64,000 bases of DNA from Halomarina halobia. Lineage in GTDB: Archaea > Halobacteriota > Halobacteria > Halobacteriales > Haloarculaceae. Both the position numbers and the translations under genes were made by a program. Numbering within the stretch: the stretch's first letter is position 1; each line of letters opens with the position of its first letter. The notes under the pieces are model-generated. The model did not search any database. It was not told where the DNA came from and worked only from the letters and a program-made list of their open reading frames with translations. Positions 25,962 through 34,305 of the stretch are shown one piece after another. The stretch covers positions 310,001 through 374,000 of the forward strand of contig NZ_CP119993.1 of assembly GCF_029338575.1 (NCBI RefSeq), read 5' to 3'.

Positions 25962-27134
25962 ATGGATCTCAGCGACTACACCGTCCTCGATCTGACGTGG
26001 CTGCTACCCGGGCCGTACGGGACGATGCTCCTGGCCGACATGGGTGCCGAGGTCGTCAAGGTCGAGGAGTCGACGCGGGGGGACTACGCCCGCTGGCTCG
26101 AACCCGAGGTCGAACCGACCGATTCGGGGGCGCTGTTCCACGCGGTCAACCGGAACAAGAAGAGCGTCACCATCGACCTGAAGGCCGACGAGGGGCGCGA
26201 GGCGTTCCTCCGGTTGGCCGCCGAGGCGGACGTGGTCTTCGAGCAGTTCCGGCCGGGGGTCGTCGACCGCCTCGGCGTCGGCTACGAAGACGTCCGCGAG
26301 GTCAACGAGGACATCGTCTACTGCTCGCTGTCGGGCTACGGACAGGACGGACCGTACAGCGATCGCGTCGGTCACGACGTGAACTACGTCGGCCTCGCCG
26401 GCCTCCTCCGCGAGACCGTCTCGAAGGACGGTCGCTTCCCCGCCCTCCCGTCCTACCAGATCGCGGATACGGTCGGCGGGCTGTTCAGCGCGTTCGCCAT
26501 CGTCTCGGCGCTGCTCGACCGGGAGGCCGGCAACGGCGGCCAGTACCTCGACGTCTCGATGACCGACGTGGTCGCCTCGCTCGGGACCGGTCAGAGCTGG
26601 CGGGCGTTCATGCGCGAGGAACTCCCCGAGGAGGAGCGCTCGCTCGCCGGGATGCACGCCCCCTGCTACGACGTCTACGAGACCAGGGACGGCGAGTACG
26701 TCACCATCGCGGCCCGCGAGGATAAGTTCTGGGAGCAGTTGTTAGCGGAGATAGACCGCGAGGACCTGCTCGAATACCGGTTCGCGCGCGGCGAGGACGG
26801 CCAGTACGCGCGCGCCGAGCTCCAGTCGGAGTTCGAGAAGCGCACCCGCGAGGAGTGGGAGGAGTACCTCTCGGACGAGACGATGTTCGCCCCGGTCAAC
26901 GAGTTCCACGAGGTGTTCGACCATCCGCAGATACGAGCCCGCGAGATGGTCGGCGAGATGGACGTCGGCGGCGGGGAGACGTTCTCCTACGTCGGCTTCC
27001 CGGCGAAGTCCTCGAAGGACGTCGAGGACATGCACTCGCCCGCCCCGGAGTTCGGCGAGCACACTCGCGAGGTCCTCTCCCGCGTGCTCTCCGAGGAGCG
27101 CATCGCCGAGCTCGAGGACCGCGAGGTCGTGTAA
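25962..27134 (+). CDS. Class III CoA-transferase (CaiB/BaiF family)
   Basis: A 390-residue family III CoA-transferase that moves CoA between carboxylates via an aspartyl-CoA intermediate. The N-terminal LDLTWLLPGPYGTMLLADMG and VVKVEEST motifs, the segment NKKSVTIDLKADEGREAFL, and the catalytic-Asp region YQIADTVGGLFSA are all present. Length is normal. It follows the CoA-ligase by 9 nt and ends 131 nt before the DUF35 gene. Possible roles are transfer to a dicarboxylate or carnitine-like acid, or racemase-type activity; the family does not settle it. Confidence 0.9.
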   Translation: MDLSDYTVLDLTWLLPGPYGTMLLADMGAEVVKVEESTRGDYARWLEPEVEPTDSGALFHAVNRNKKSVTIDLKADEGREAFLRLAAEADVVFEQFRPGVVDRLGVGYEDVREVNEDIVYCSLSGYGQDGPYSDRVGHDVNYVGLAGLLRETVSKDGRFPALPSYQIADTVGGLFSAFAIVSALLDREAGNGGQYLDVSMTDVVASLGTGQSWRAFMREELPEEERSLAGMHAPCYDVYETRDGEYVTIAAREDKFWEQLLAEIDREDLLEYRFARGEDGQYARAELQSEFEKRTREEWEEYLSDETMFAPVNEFHEVFDHPQIRAREMVGEMDVGGGETFSYVGFPAKSSKDVEDMHSPAPEFGEHTREVLSRVLSEERIAELEDREVV

Positions 27135-27265
27135 CCCCGCCCTCCTTCCCTCGGCTCGGTCAACCTCTGTCTCCGCCCCGCGCACCGCGCTCCTCGGCCG
27201 ACCGGGCAGCGAGCGACGGCCGCGGTGATCCAAACACTTAATCGCAGATGGATAGATGGTACCAC

Positions 27266-27712
27266 ATGGCAGGACGAGTACACCCCGCGTACGACGAGTC
27301 GTCGCGGCTCGTCGTGGACGGATCGATCCGCGTCGCCGAGGACGGTGCCCCCGCGCTCGTCGGCACGGAGTGCAACGACTGCGGGTTCGTGGTCTTCCCG
27401 AGGCGGTCGTTCTGTCGGAACTGTCTCTCGGAGACCGTCGCCGACGTCGACCTCTCGCGCGAGGGGGAACTGCGGACCTACACCGTCGCCCACACCGGAC
27501 AGGAGGGGTTCGAACCGCCCTACGCGTTCGGTTTCGTCCACCTCCCGGAGGGGGTCAGGCTCTACTCGCTCATCGAGGGGTGGGAGTCGGCGACGATGGC
27601 GGTCGGGGCACCCGTGGAGCTGACGCTGGACGAGATCACGCGGGACCCGCGGACCGACGAGCCGCTGTTCGGCCACAAGTTCCGCCTCCTCGGGGGTGAC
27701 GGCGATGACTGA
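27266..27712 (+). CDS. DUF35 / Zn-ribbon OB-fold acyl-CoA-binding partner of thiolase
   Basis: A 148-residue protein with a four-cysteine zinc ribbon (CNDCGFVVFP...CRNCL) followed by an OB-fold (ELRTYTVAHTGQEGFEPPYA, then GAPVELTLD). In archaea such DUF35 proteins bind CoA substrates and channel them between thiolase and HMG-CoA synthase or stand as thiolase subunits. The ATG at 27266 is preferred: ACACTTAATC at about 27234 is correctly spaced for it but too close to the ATG at 27248. It overlaps the thiolase start by ATGACTGA. Confidence 0.88.
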   Translation: MAGRVHPAYDESSRLVVDGSIRVAEDGAPALVGTECNDCGFVVFPRRSFCRNCLSETVADVDLSREGELRTYTVAHTGQEGFEPPYAFGFVHLPEGVRLYSLIEGWESATMAVGAPVELTLDEITRDPRTDEPLFGHKFRLLGGDGDD

Positions 27713-28880
27713 CGGGGAGGTCGCCGTCGTCGGCGTCGGCCAGTCCGACTTCGGTGAACTGGAGGGCCAGCGCGTGACCGACTTCGGGGGACGCGCCGTC
27801 AGGGAGGCGCTGCTCGCCTCCGGCCTCGACAGCGACGCGATCGAGGAGGCCTACGTCGGCAACGTCGCCAGCGCCGCCCAGCGACAGACGGGCGTCGTCG
27901 GCCAGGCGGTCCTCCGGGAGGTCGGCGTCACCGGCCTCCCGATCACGCGCGTCGAGAACGCCTGTGCGAGTTCGACCTGCGCGTTCCGGGAGGCCTACAG
28001 GACCATCAGGTCGGGGGAGCGCGACGTCGTACTCGCGCTCGGCGTCGAGAAGATGACCGGCGTCCCGACCGACGTCGCCCTGCGGGACATGAGCGGCGCC
28101 TCCGACGCGGAGGTCGAGGGACCGATGGGGATGACGTTCATGGGCGTCTACGGAATGCGCGCGAACGCCTACGCGGACCGCTTCGGCGACGTGCGCGAGG
28201 AACTGGCGGACATCGCGGTGAAGAACCACTCGAACGGGCTGGCGAACCCGCGCGCCCACCTCCACCTCGACGTCGACCGCGAGGACGTCCTCTCCTCGCG
28301 GATGATCGCGGACCCCATCCGGTTGCTGGACGCCTGTCCGATGTCCGACGGCGCGGCCGCGGCCGTCCTCGCCCGGGGGGAGGTGGCCGAACGGCTGGTC
28401 GATCAGCCGGTGTACGTCGACGCCGTCGAGGCGTCGAGCGGCCACTACCTCGACGGCGACCTCGAGTACTGGCGGGAGGAACTCGACGAGCGCGTCTCCC
28501 GACGGGCCTACCGGGAGGCAGGTATCGGCCCGGACGACCTGGACGTCGTGGAGGTCCACGACGCGGCGACGATCGGCGAGCTGATGCACTACGAGGGGCT
28601 CGGACTGGCGAGCCACGGCGAGGGAGCGTCGCTCGTCCGGAAGGGCGACGTGATGCTCGACGGCCGCATCCCGGTCAACCCCAGCGGCGGACTCAAGTCG
28701 CGCGGCCACCCCGTCGGCGCGACCGGCGTCGCGCAGGTGTGCGAACTCGTCTGGCAGCTCCGCGGCGAGGCCGGGAAGCGACAGGTCGACGGCGCTTCCA
28801 TCGGGCTGGCGCAGAACTCGGGCGGCGCGCTCCTCGGCGAGGGGGGCGTCTCGACGGTCACCGTCCTCAGCGCGCGCTGA
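27705..28880 (+). CDS. Thiolase (SCP2/acetyl-CoA acetyltransferase type)
   Basis: A 391-residue thiolase. The nucleophilic Cys is in RVENACASSTCAF, the first His in VEVHDAATIGELMHYE, and the second in NPSGGLKSRGHPVGATG. It catalyses Claisen condensation or thiolytic cleavage of 3-ketoacyl-CoA. A GTG nine bases earlier would also read; I use the ATG at 27705 because it overlaps the DUF35 stop and coupling is the rule for this pair. The DUF35-thiolase combination supports a complex rather than a stand-alone enzyme. Confidence 0.92.
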   Translation: MTDGEVAVVGVGQSDFGELEGQRVTDFGGRAVREALLASGLDSDAIEEAYVGNVASAAQRQTGVVGQAVLREVGVTGLPITRVENACASSTCAFREAYRTIRSGERDVVLALGVEKMTGVPTDVALRDMSGASDAEVEGPMGMTFMGVYGMRANAYADRFGDVREELADIAVKNHSNGLANPRAHLHLDVDREDVLSSRMIADPIRLLDACPMSDGAAAAVLARGEVAERLVDQPVYVDAVEASSGHYLDGDLEYWREELDERVSRRAYREAGIGPDDLDVVEVHDAATIGELMHYEGLGLASHGEGASLVRKGDVMLDGRIPVNPSGGLKSRGHPVGATGVAQVCELVWQLRGEAGKRQVDGASIGLAQNSGGALLGEGGVSTVTVLSAR

Positions 28881-28923
28881 GGGCTGCTCCCCCGCCGTTC
28901 GCCGCCCCGCCGCCCCATCTACG

Positions 28924-29490
28924 TTACAGCCGAAGTTCCATCCTCGCGATGTGCGCGTCCGGCCCCTCGTCGAGCCAGCCGGGCTGGAGGAAGCTCGTCG
29001 TCTCGAACCCGAGTCGCCGGTAGAGGCGCAGGGCGGGGTCGTTCCAGCTTCCGACGGTCAGCCAGACGACCCGGACGCCGGCTCGGTACCCCTGCGCGAG
29101 GAGCCCCTCCACCAGCCGCGTCCCGACGCCCGCACCCTGATAGCGGGGCCGCACGAAGACGGCGAGTTCGTACTCCTCGCCCCCCGCGTCCGGGTCGGGG
29201 ACGAGCATCGCGTGGCCGACCGCGGTCTCGCCGTGCCACGCGACCGTGTTCACGCCGTCGAGGACGTCACGGAGCCACTGTTCGGTGCGCGTGCGCGCTA
29301 TCGGCGGGAGCCCCTGTGACTGGGTATCCCGCGGCCAGCCGTCGTACATCGAGCGGAGCGCCTCGAACTCGTCGTCGCCCGGTCCCCCCTCGTAGGGTGC
29401 GACGAGCACCTCGCGGGCGTCGCCGTCGGTGAACTCGAAGGGTGGAAGCGGGAAGTCGCCGGCCGCCGTCTCGACGTGCGTGGTGGACAT
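28924..29490 (-). CDS. GNAT-family N-acetyltransferase
   Basis: A 188-residue GNAT protein. The acetyl-CoA loop is VRPRYQGAGVGTRLVEGLL (Q/R-x-x-G-x-G/A), preceded by beta strand YELAVFV and followed by VWLTVGSWNDPALRLYRRLG with the family's C-terminal LGFE. Substrate may be a small molecule or a protein N-terminus; not determinable. It is convergent with the thiolase operon and lies 48 nt downstream of an SDR gene on the same strand. Confidence 0.87.
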   Translation of the reverse strand: MSTTHVETAAGDFPLPPFEFTDGDAREVLVAPYEGGPGDDEFEALRSMYDGWPRDTQSQGLPPIARTRTEQWLRDVLDGVNTVAWHGETAVGHAMLVPDPDAGGEEYELAVFVRPRYQGAGVGTRLVEGLLAQGYRAGVRVVWLTVGSWNDPALRLYRRLGFETTSFLQPGWLDEGPDAHIARMELRL

Positions 29491-29538
29491 GGCCGATCGG
29501 TACGGCCGGCGGGGAGGTAGGCGTTGTGTCGACTCGGA

Positions 29539-30267
29539 TCAGTGGTAGACGACCGGGATCGTGTCCGGGGGCACGACGACGACCTCCGGGATGTACGCGC
29601 GCGCCGGGCGCGTGGCGAGGAACACGACGATGTCGGTAACGTCGTCGGGTTCGAGCCGGTCGATCTCCGCGATGTCGTCGGTCATCTCGGTCCTCACCTG
29701 GCCGGGGCAGACGGTGTGCACCCGAACGTCGCTGTCCTTCAGCTCCTTGGCGAGGGTGTTGGTCAGCCCCTGAATGCCGTGTTTCGACGCGCCGTAGGCG
29801 CTTGTGCCGGCGAACCCGATCTTCCCCGTGAGCGACCCCACGTTGACGATGGTCCCCTCGCCGCGTTCGAGCATCCCGCCGTTCAGCGCCTCGCGGGTGC
29901 AGCGGAACGTTCCGTTGAGGTTCACGTCGATCACGCGGGTCCACTCCTCGTCCGAGAGTTCCCACGTGTTCCCGTGGGCGGCGGTCCCGGCGTTGTTCAC
30001 GAGGAGGTCGACCTGCCCGAAGCTCTCCCGAGCACGCTCGAAGAGCGTCCCTACGTCCTCCGTGGCGGTCACGTCCGCGGAAACCGCGATCGCCTCGCCG
30101 CCGCGCTCGCGGACGACGTCCGCGACGTTCGTTATCTCGTCCTCGCTCCGGGCCGCGAGGACGACGTTCGCGCCCTCGGCCGCCAGCCCGAGGGCGATAT
30201 TCCGTCCGATGCCGCGACCGCCGCCCGTGACGACCGCCGTTCTCCCCTCCAGCTCAGTTCCGGTCAT
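29539..30267 (-). CDS. Short-chain dehydrogenase/reductase
   Basis: A 242-residue classical SDR. Cofactor motif VVTGGGRGIGRNIALGL; NNAG in LLVNNAGTAAHG; Ser in IVNVGSLTGKIG; and Y-x3-K in AYGASKHGIQGL. It resembles FabG-type 3-oxoacyl reductases. Arg in VVLAARSEDE after the second strand suggests NADPH use. Its ATG overlaps the stop of the ligase-like gene (ATGA), so the two are one operon and may work on the same carboxylic acid or its CoA ester. Confidence 0.9.
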   Translation of the reverse strand: MTGTELEGRTAVVTGGGRGIGRNIALGLAAEGANVVLAARSEDEITNVADVVRERGGEAIAVSADVTATEDVGTLFERARESFGQVDLLVNNAGTAAHGNTWELSDEEWTRVIDVNLNGTFRCTREALNGGMLERGEGTIVNVGSLTGKIGFAGTSAYGASKHGIQGLTNTLAKELKDSDVRVHTVCPGQVRTEMTDDIAEIDRLEPDDVTDIVVFLATRPARAYIPEVVVVPPDTIPVVYH

Positions 30268-31502
30268 CGGTCGTCGACGACGACGCCGTCGGCGTCGGTC
30301 TCGAAGTCAGAGTCGATCGTCAGTTCGTCCACCGAGATGTTGAGGATGCGTCGGACCTCGCTCGCGAACGCCTCCCGATCGACCCCGTCGGGGTCGCCCG
30401 CGACCGTCAGCGCGACGTGGTCGGTCGTCCCCTCCGGACGGGTTAACCGGAGTTCCACGTTCTCGTAGTCGAGCGCGTCCACGCCGGCGACGTACATCGT
30501 GAGCTCGTCGGGGTACAGCTTCACCCCCTTCACCTTCTTCATGGTGTCGACGCGCCCGAACACGCCCTGCGGAAGGACGTAGTCGCCGTACTCCGACTCG
30601 CGCCTGTCGAGGACGGTCAGGTCACCCGTCCGGAACCGGAGTACCGGCGTCGAGTCGTCGCTGACGGTGGTGACCACGAGCTCTCCCTTCTCGCCCCGCT
30701 CGACGAGCTCGCCCGTCTCGGGGTCGATCACCTCCGGGAAGAGTAGATCGGTGAACACGTGCATTCCCGCCTCCTCGCGGGACTCGAAGCCGACGAAGCC
30801 CACCTCGCTCAGGCCGTAGTTGTCCACGACGGTCACGTCCCCGCCGTACGCCTCGCGGACCTGTTCGCGATAGCCCTCGATGGCCGTGAACGGCTCGCCG
30901 CCGCCGATGACGACCTCGACGCCGTCGAGGACCCCCTCCGCGGTGTTCGCGAGTTCGAGCGCGAAGCTCGGAAACCCGCTCACGACGGTGACGCCGTACC
31001 GCTCGATGACGTCGACCTGCTCCTCGGCGTCGCCCGGTCCCATCGGGATGTGGGTCGCGCCGATGGTCTCGGTCGCGCCGGCGATCGCCCACCCGAACGG
31101 GTACGGCATCATCCCCGCCGTGTTGAGCACCACGTCGTCCTCGGTGACGCCGACCGCGCGGTACGCCTCGGCGAGGCGTTCGTCGTCTCGCTCGACGTCG
31201 TCGCGGGTGGCGGGCACCGGCATCCGGTGGTCCATGTACGGGCTCGGGGTGAAGTTACACCGGAGGACGTCGCCGGCGTCGACGAGGCTCCCGAACGGCG
31301 GGTTCGCCTCGATGTCCGCGACGAGGTCGCCCGCGTCCATCGTCGGGAGCCGGCGGAACGCGTCGATGGAGTCGATGTCGTCCGGTTCGAGACCCGCCTC
31401 CTCGAACGCCTCCCGGTAGGGCCCACGCCGGTAGAGCCGACGAGCGGCGTCCCGAAGCGTCGCTATCACGTCGTCCGTCTCGTCGAGCGTCGCACGCGTC
31501 AT
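30264..31502 (-). CDS. PaaK-like adenylate-forming protein with altered phosphate loop
   Basis: A 412-residue ANL-fold protein related to phenylacetate-CoA ligase. The motifs NYGLSEVGFVGFES, LRFRTGDLTVLDRRE and the hinge GRVDTMKKVKGVKLYPDEL are well kept. However, the Ser/Thr/Gly-rich ATP loop is missing: where relatives have SSGTTGKP, this reads NFTPSPYMDHRMPV. It may use a different phosphate-binding mode, or have lost ligase activity. The ATG at 31500-31502 gives the normal length; the longer reading is shadow. It is operonic with the SDR downstream. Convergent/divergent context: the next plus-strand gene starts 168 nt away. Confidence 0.8.
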   Translation of the reverse strand: MTRATLDETDDVIATLRDAARRLYRRGPYREAFEEAGLEPDDIDSIDAFRRLPTMDAGDLVADIEANPPFGSLVDAGDVLRCNFTPSPYMDHRMPVPATRDDVERDDERLAEAYRAVGVTEDDVVLNTAGMMPYPFGWAIAGATETIGATHIPMGPGDAEEQVDVIERYGVTVVSGFPSFALELANTAEGVLDGVEVVIGGGEPFTAIEGYREQVREAYGGDVTVVDNYGLSEVGFVGFESREEAGMHVFTDLLFPEVIDPETGELVERGEKGELVVTTVSDDSTPVLRFRTGDLTVLDRRESEYGDYVLPQGVFGRVDTMKKVKGVKLYPDELTMYVAGVDALDYENVELRLTRPEGTTDHVALTVAGDPDGVDREAFASEVRRILNISVDELTIDSDFETDADGVVVDDR

Positions 31503-31669
31503 AACCGTCCTCCGTATCGAATCAACGCAGGAAAAATGTTTGCCCGACCGTCGGGCCGAACCGCCGTGTCCTCGGCGGTGCCGTCCCTCGCGTCGGGGAG
31601 GGCATCGTCGACGGTACCGTCCGTCCGACCGCACAACGCTTTTTTACGTGGTCGGCCTGCTCTTCGGGG

Positions 31670-32560
31670 ATGTCGAACACGAAACCGGCGTTCACCGAAC
31701 TGGAGCGACCGTTCGTCTGCACGATGATCTCCGAACCCACGATCGACGCTGCCGCGAGCGTGATGAAACACTCCGAGTTCGAGGGGGCGGACGCGTTCAT
31801 CGTCAACCTGATGGGCGACGGTCGGTTCGGGCTCGAGAGGCAGTACCTCAACGAGGACGACCTCGGCGAACTCTTCCGCAGTACCGCCCTTCCCGTCCTG
31901 GCGTGTTACTACCGGTGGCAGTACGACGGCGGACGCGTCCCCGAGACCGATCCCGAGCGGATGGAGATACTCCGCACGGCCGTTCGAGCGGGGGCGGACG
32001 CCGTCGACATGGTCGGGGACACCTTCGACCCGACCCCGGGACCGCCGGAGTTCTCGGACGAGGCGACGGAGTATTCCCTCGACGGGGACTCCCCGCCGAG
32101 GGAAGCCTTCGCCGACTCGGAGGCGGTAGAGCGCCAGCGCGAGGAGATCCGGGCGGTTCACGACCTCGGCGGGGAGGTGCAGATGACGGCGCACACGCGG
32201 GTCCACCTGACCCCGGACGAGGCCGTGGCGATCGGGACGCAGTTCGAAGAGCGGGGTGCGGACATGGTGAAGGTGGTCGGCGTGGACATGAGTTGGGACG
32301 ACCTCGTAGACACGTTCCAGGCCGCCGTCAGGATGGATCGCGAACTCGACGTCCCGTTCGTGATGATGAGCCACGGCGAACACGGCGTGCTCGGACGCTA
32401 CGTGACGCCGTTTCTCGGCTCCATGCTCTGCTTTACGCAACACGACTATCCGCCCGGCGGGTTCTACCTGCAACCGCTGACGACCAACGTGAGGGCCGTC
32501 TTCGACTCCGTCAAGAACACGACCCCCGTCAGAGAACCCGAAGGACAGAACTGGCTGTAA
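31670..32560 (+). CDS. Type I 3-dehydroquinase-like class I aldolase
   Basis: A 296-residue TIM-barrel protein. FVCTMISEPTIDAA at the N-terminus, the HDLGGEVQMTAHTRVHLTP segment and GADMVKVVG match type I 3-dehydroquinate dehydratase. The Schiff-base Lys is K201 and the catalytic His H175, 26 residues apart as in AroD (27). Other regions, including a W/Y-rich loop and the long C-terminus, diverge and no shikimate genes are near. A TTTTTTACG box (about 31640) is correctly placed. It is therefore better called a dehydroquinase-like lyase or aldolase of unknown substrate. Confidence 0.7.
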   Translation: MSNTKPAFTELERPFVCTMISEPTIDAAASVMKHSEFEGADAFIVNLMGDGRFGLERQYLNEDDLGELFRSTALPVLACYYRWQYDGGRVPETDPERMEILRTAVRAGADAVDMVGDTFDPTPGPPEFSDEATEYSLDGDSPPREAFADSEAVERQREEIRAVHDLGGEVQMTAHTRVHLTPDEAVAIGTQFEERGADMVKVVGVDMSWDDLVDTFQAAVRMDRELDVPFVMMSHGEHGVLGRYVTPFLGSMLCFTQHDYPPGGFYLQPLTTNVRAVFDSVKNTTPVREPEGQNWL

Positions 32561-32648
32561 GCGATCGGCCGCATCGACCGTCGAAACTTCGAACATCGAC
32601 GTTCGTAACGTCGGACGGGCGACGCGATACCGCCGGTCGCGGCGATCC

Positions 32649-34238
32649 CTACTCGACGGCGATGACCTCGTCGACGGGGATCGCGTACGTCGCGGCCTGC
32701 ACGGCCGAGGAGACGGCCCCGCGCTTCACCCGGAGAGGGTCGAGCACGCCGGCAGCGCGGACGTCTCCGACGGCTGCCGGGCCGTCGTCCGCGTCGACCA
32801 CGCCCGCCGTCTCCGCGGGGACGCGGGCTCGGAGGGTCGTCAACGCGTCGAGTTCGTCCAGCCCGGCGTTCCCCGCCAGCGTCCGCACCACGGCCTCGAA
32901 CGCCGACGCGGCGCGCTCGAGAACGAGCGCCTCCCGGGTCGACGTCCGCGCAGCGGCGGATCGGAGCGCCCGCGCGACGCGGATCTCCGCGAACCCGCCA
33001 CCGGGGACGACCGCGGGTTCGCGGACGGCCGCCGCCGTCGCCCGGAGCGCCGCCTCGAGGCCGCGCCCTACGTCCTCCGCGCCGGTCCACGTCCCGCCGC
33101 GCGTGAGGATGCTGTTCGCCGCCGCACCGCGGCACTCGCCGACGAGGGTGTACGCGAGCGGTCCGAACCGTCGCTCCTCGACGATCCCGGCGTGGCCGAG
33201 GTCGGCGGGCCCGAGGTCCCGGACGTCGCCGACGACGGTCGCACCCGTCGCCGCCGCGACGCTCTCGAGGATCCCCTCGGGCCTGGCCCGCCGGATCACG
33301 AGGACGCCCTCGCGGACGAGCGCGTTCGTGACGCGGTCGTCGATACCCTTCCGGGTCACGAGCACGTCGACCCCCGCGTCGAGCAGCGGTCGGACGAGGC
33401 GCTCGTGGACCGCGTCCTCGGCGCGGCGGAACGCCTCGAGGGTCTCGGGCGTCGAGGCCCTCAACCGTCGCCCCGTCTCCTCGTCGCCCCGAACGGTCTC
33501 GAGGTAGAGCTTCCGGTCGACCGTCGCCACGCGGGCGTCCCGGACCGACTTGCGGTCCGCGTTCTGCAGTTCCTTCTTCACGAGGACGCCGTCGAACCGC
33601 CGGGTCTCCCGGCGGGAGGGACCGGTCCGGGCGAACACGTGCGCGCGGTTCTCGGTGTCGAGCAGTAGTCCGCCCGACTCGGAGGGGCGGGCGTCCCGGG
33701 CGAGGGCGGCGAGCGTCTCCGTGACCAGCGGGGCGAACTCGGCCCCGTCGAGGAGCTTCGTCCGCACCTGCGCCGTCGCCACCGCCCGGAGGTGGTCGGT
33801 CGTCGGATCGGGATCGACCGGGACGGCGACGTCCGCCAGGGTCCGCTCGGCGATCACCCGCGCCCGGTCGAGTCCGGCGTGGACCGTCCGGGGGTGAAGT
33901 CCCGTCTCCGTCACGGCGTCGAGAGAGCCCGTAATCAGCCGGGAGGCGAGGAGGAGGCTCGTCACGACGCCGTCGCCACACCGGTCGCCCTGGCCGCTCG
34001 CGACGCCGTACAGCAGCCTCCCGATCGGGTGGTCGACCTCGACCGTCCGGAGGACCCTGAGGCAGTCGCGGGTCACGATCGCTCCGCCTTCCTTCGGGAC
34101 GACGAGCTTGTACATCCCCCGCGGGCCGAGCATGGTTCCGGTCAGGTCGACGAACGAGTCCGCTGCGGCCCGGAAGTTCTCGCGCAGTTCGTCGCCCGAA
34201 AGGACGCTCCCCGTCGTCGGTGACCACTCGACAGCCAT
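32649..34238 (-). CDS. Divergent thermosome/TCP-1-family chaperonin-like protein
   Basis: A 529-residue group II chaperonin homologue covering all three domains. Equatorial: TGTMLGPRGMYKLVV and GDRCGDGVVTSLLL (relatives have GDGTT). Apical: LLDAGVDVLVTRKGIDD. Second equatorial half: VVPGGGFAEIRVA, RTLAGNAGLDELDAL and a final strand PVDEVIAVE. It ends without the acidic or Gly/Met-rich tail of true thermosomes, and its sequence is Arg-rich for the family. The nucleotide-binding Asp is kept, so ATP binding is likely. It stands alone on its strand between the aldolase-like and acyl-CoA dehydrogenase genes, so a specialised client is possible. Confidence 0.82.
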   Translation of the reverse strand: MAVEWSPTTGSVLSGDELRENFRAAADSFVDLTGTMLGPRGMYKLVVPKEGGAIVTRDCLRVLRTVEVDHPIGRLLYGVASGQGDRCGDGVVTSLLLASRLITGSLDAVTETGLHPRTVHAGLDRARVIAERTLADVAVPVDPDPTTDHLRAVATAQVRTKLLDGAEFAPLVTETLAALARDARPSESGGLLLDTENRAHVFARTGPSRRETRRFDGVLVKKELQNADRKSVRDARVATVDRKLYLETVRGDEETGRRLRASTPETLEAFRRAEDAVHERLVRPLLDAGVDVLVTRKGIDDRVTNALVREGVLVIRRARPEGILESVAAATGATVVGDVRDLGPADLGHAGIVEERRFGPLAYTLVGECRGAAANSILTRGGTWTGAEDVGRGLEAALRATAAAVREPAVVPGGGFAEIRVARALRSAAARTSTREALVLERAASAFEAVVRTLAGNAGLDELDALTTLRARVPAETAGVVDADDGPAAVGDVRAAGVLDPLRVKRGAVSSAVQAATYAIPVDEVIAVE

Positions 34239-34305
34239 CGTACCGGGGAGCGGGTTCCACGGGGTTAACAGTTGCTGTGCCCCTCCCCCGGCTCGATTTC
34301 CCCTC

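Noticed and set aside
31540..33507. 655-residue plus-strand open frame spanning two genes
   Set aside because: It crosses the dehydroquinase-like gene in another frame and the chaperonin gene antisense, with Arg/Ser-rich composition; no domains.
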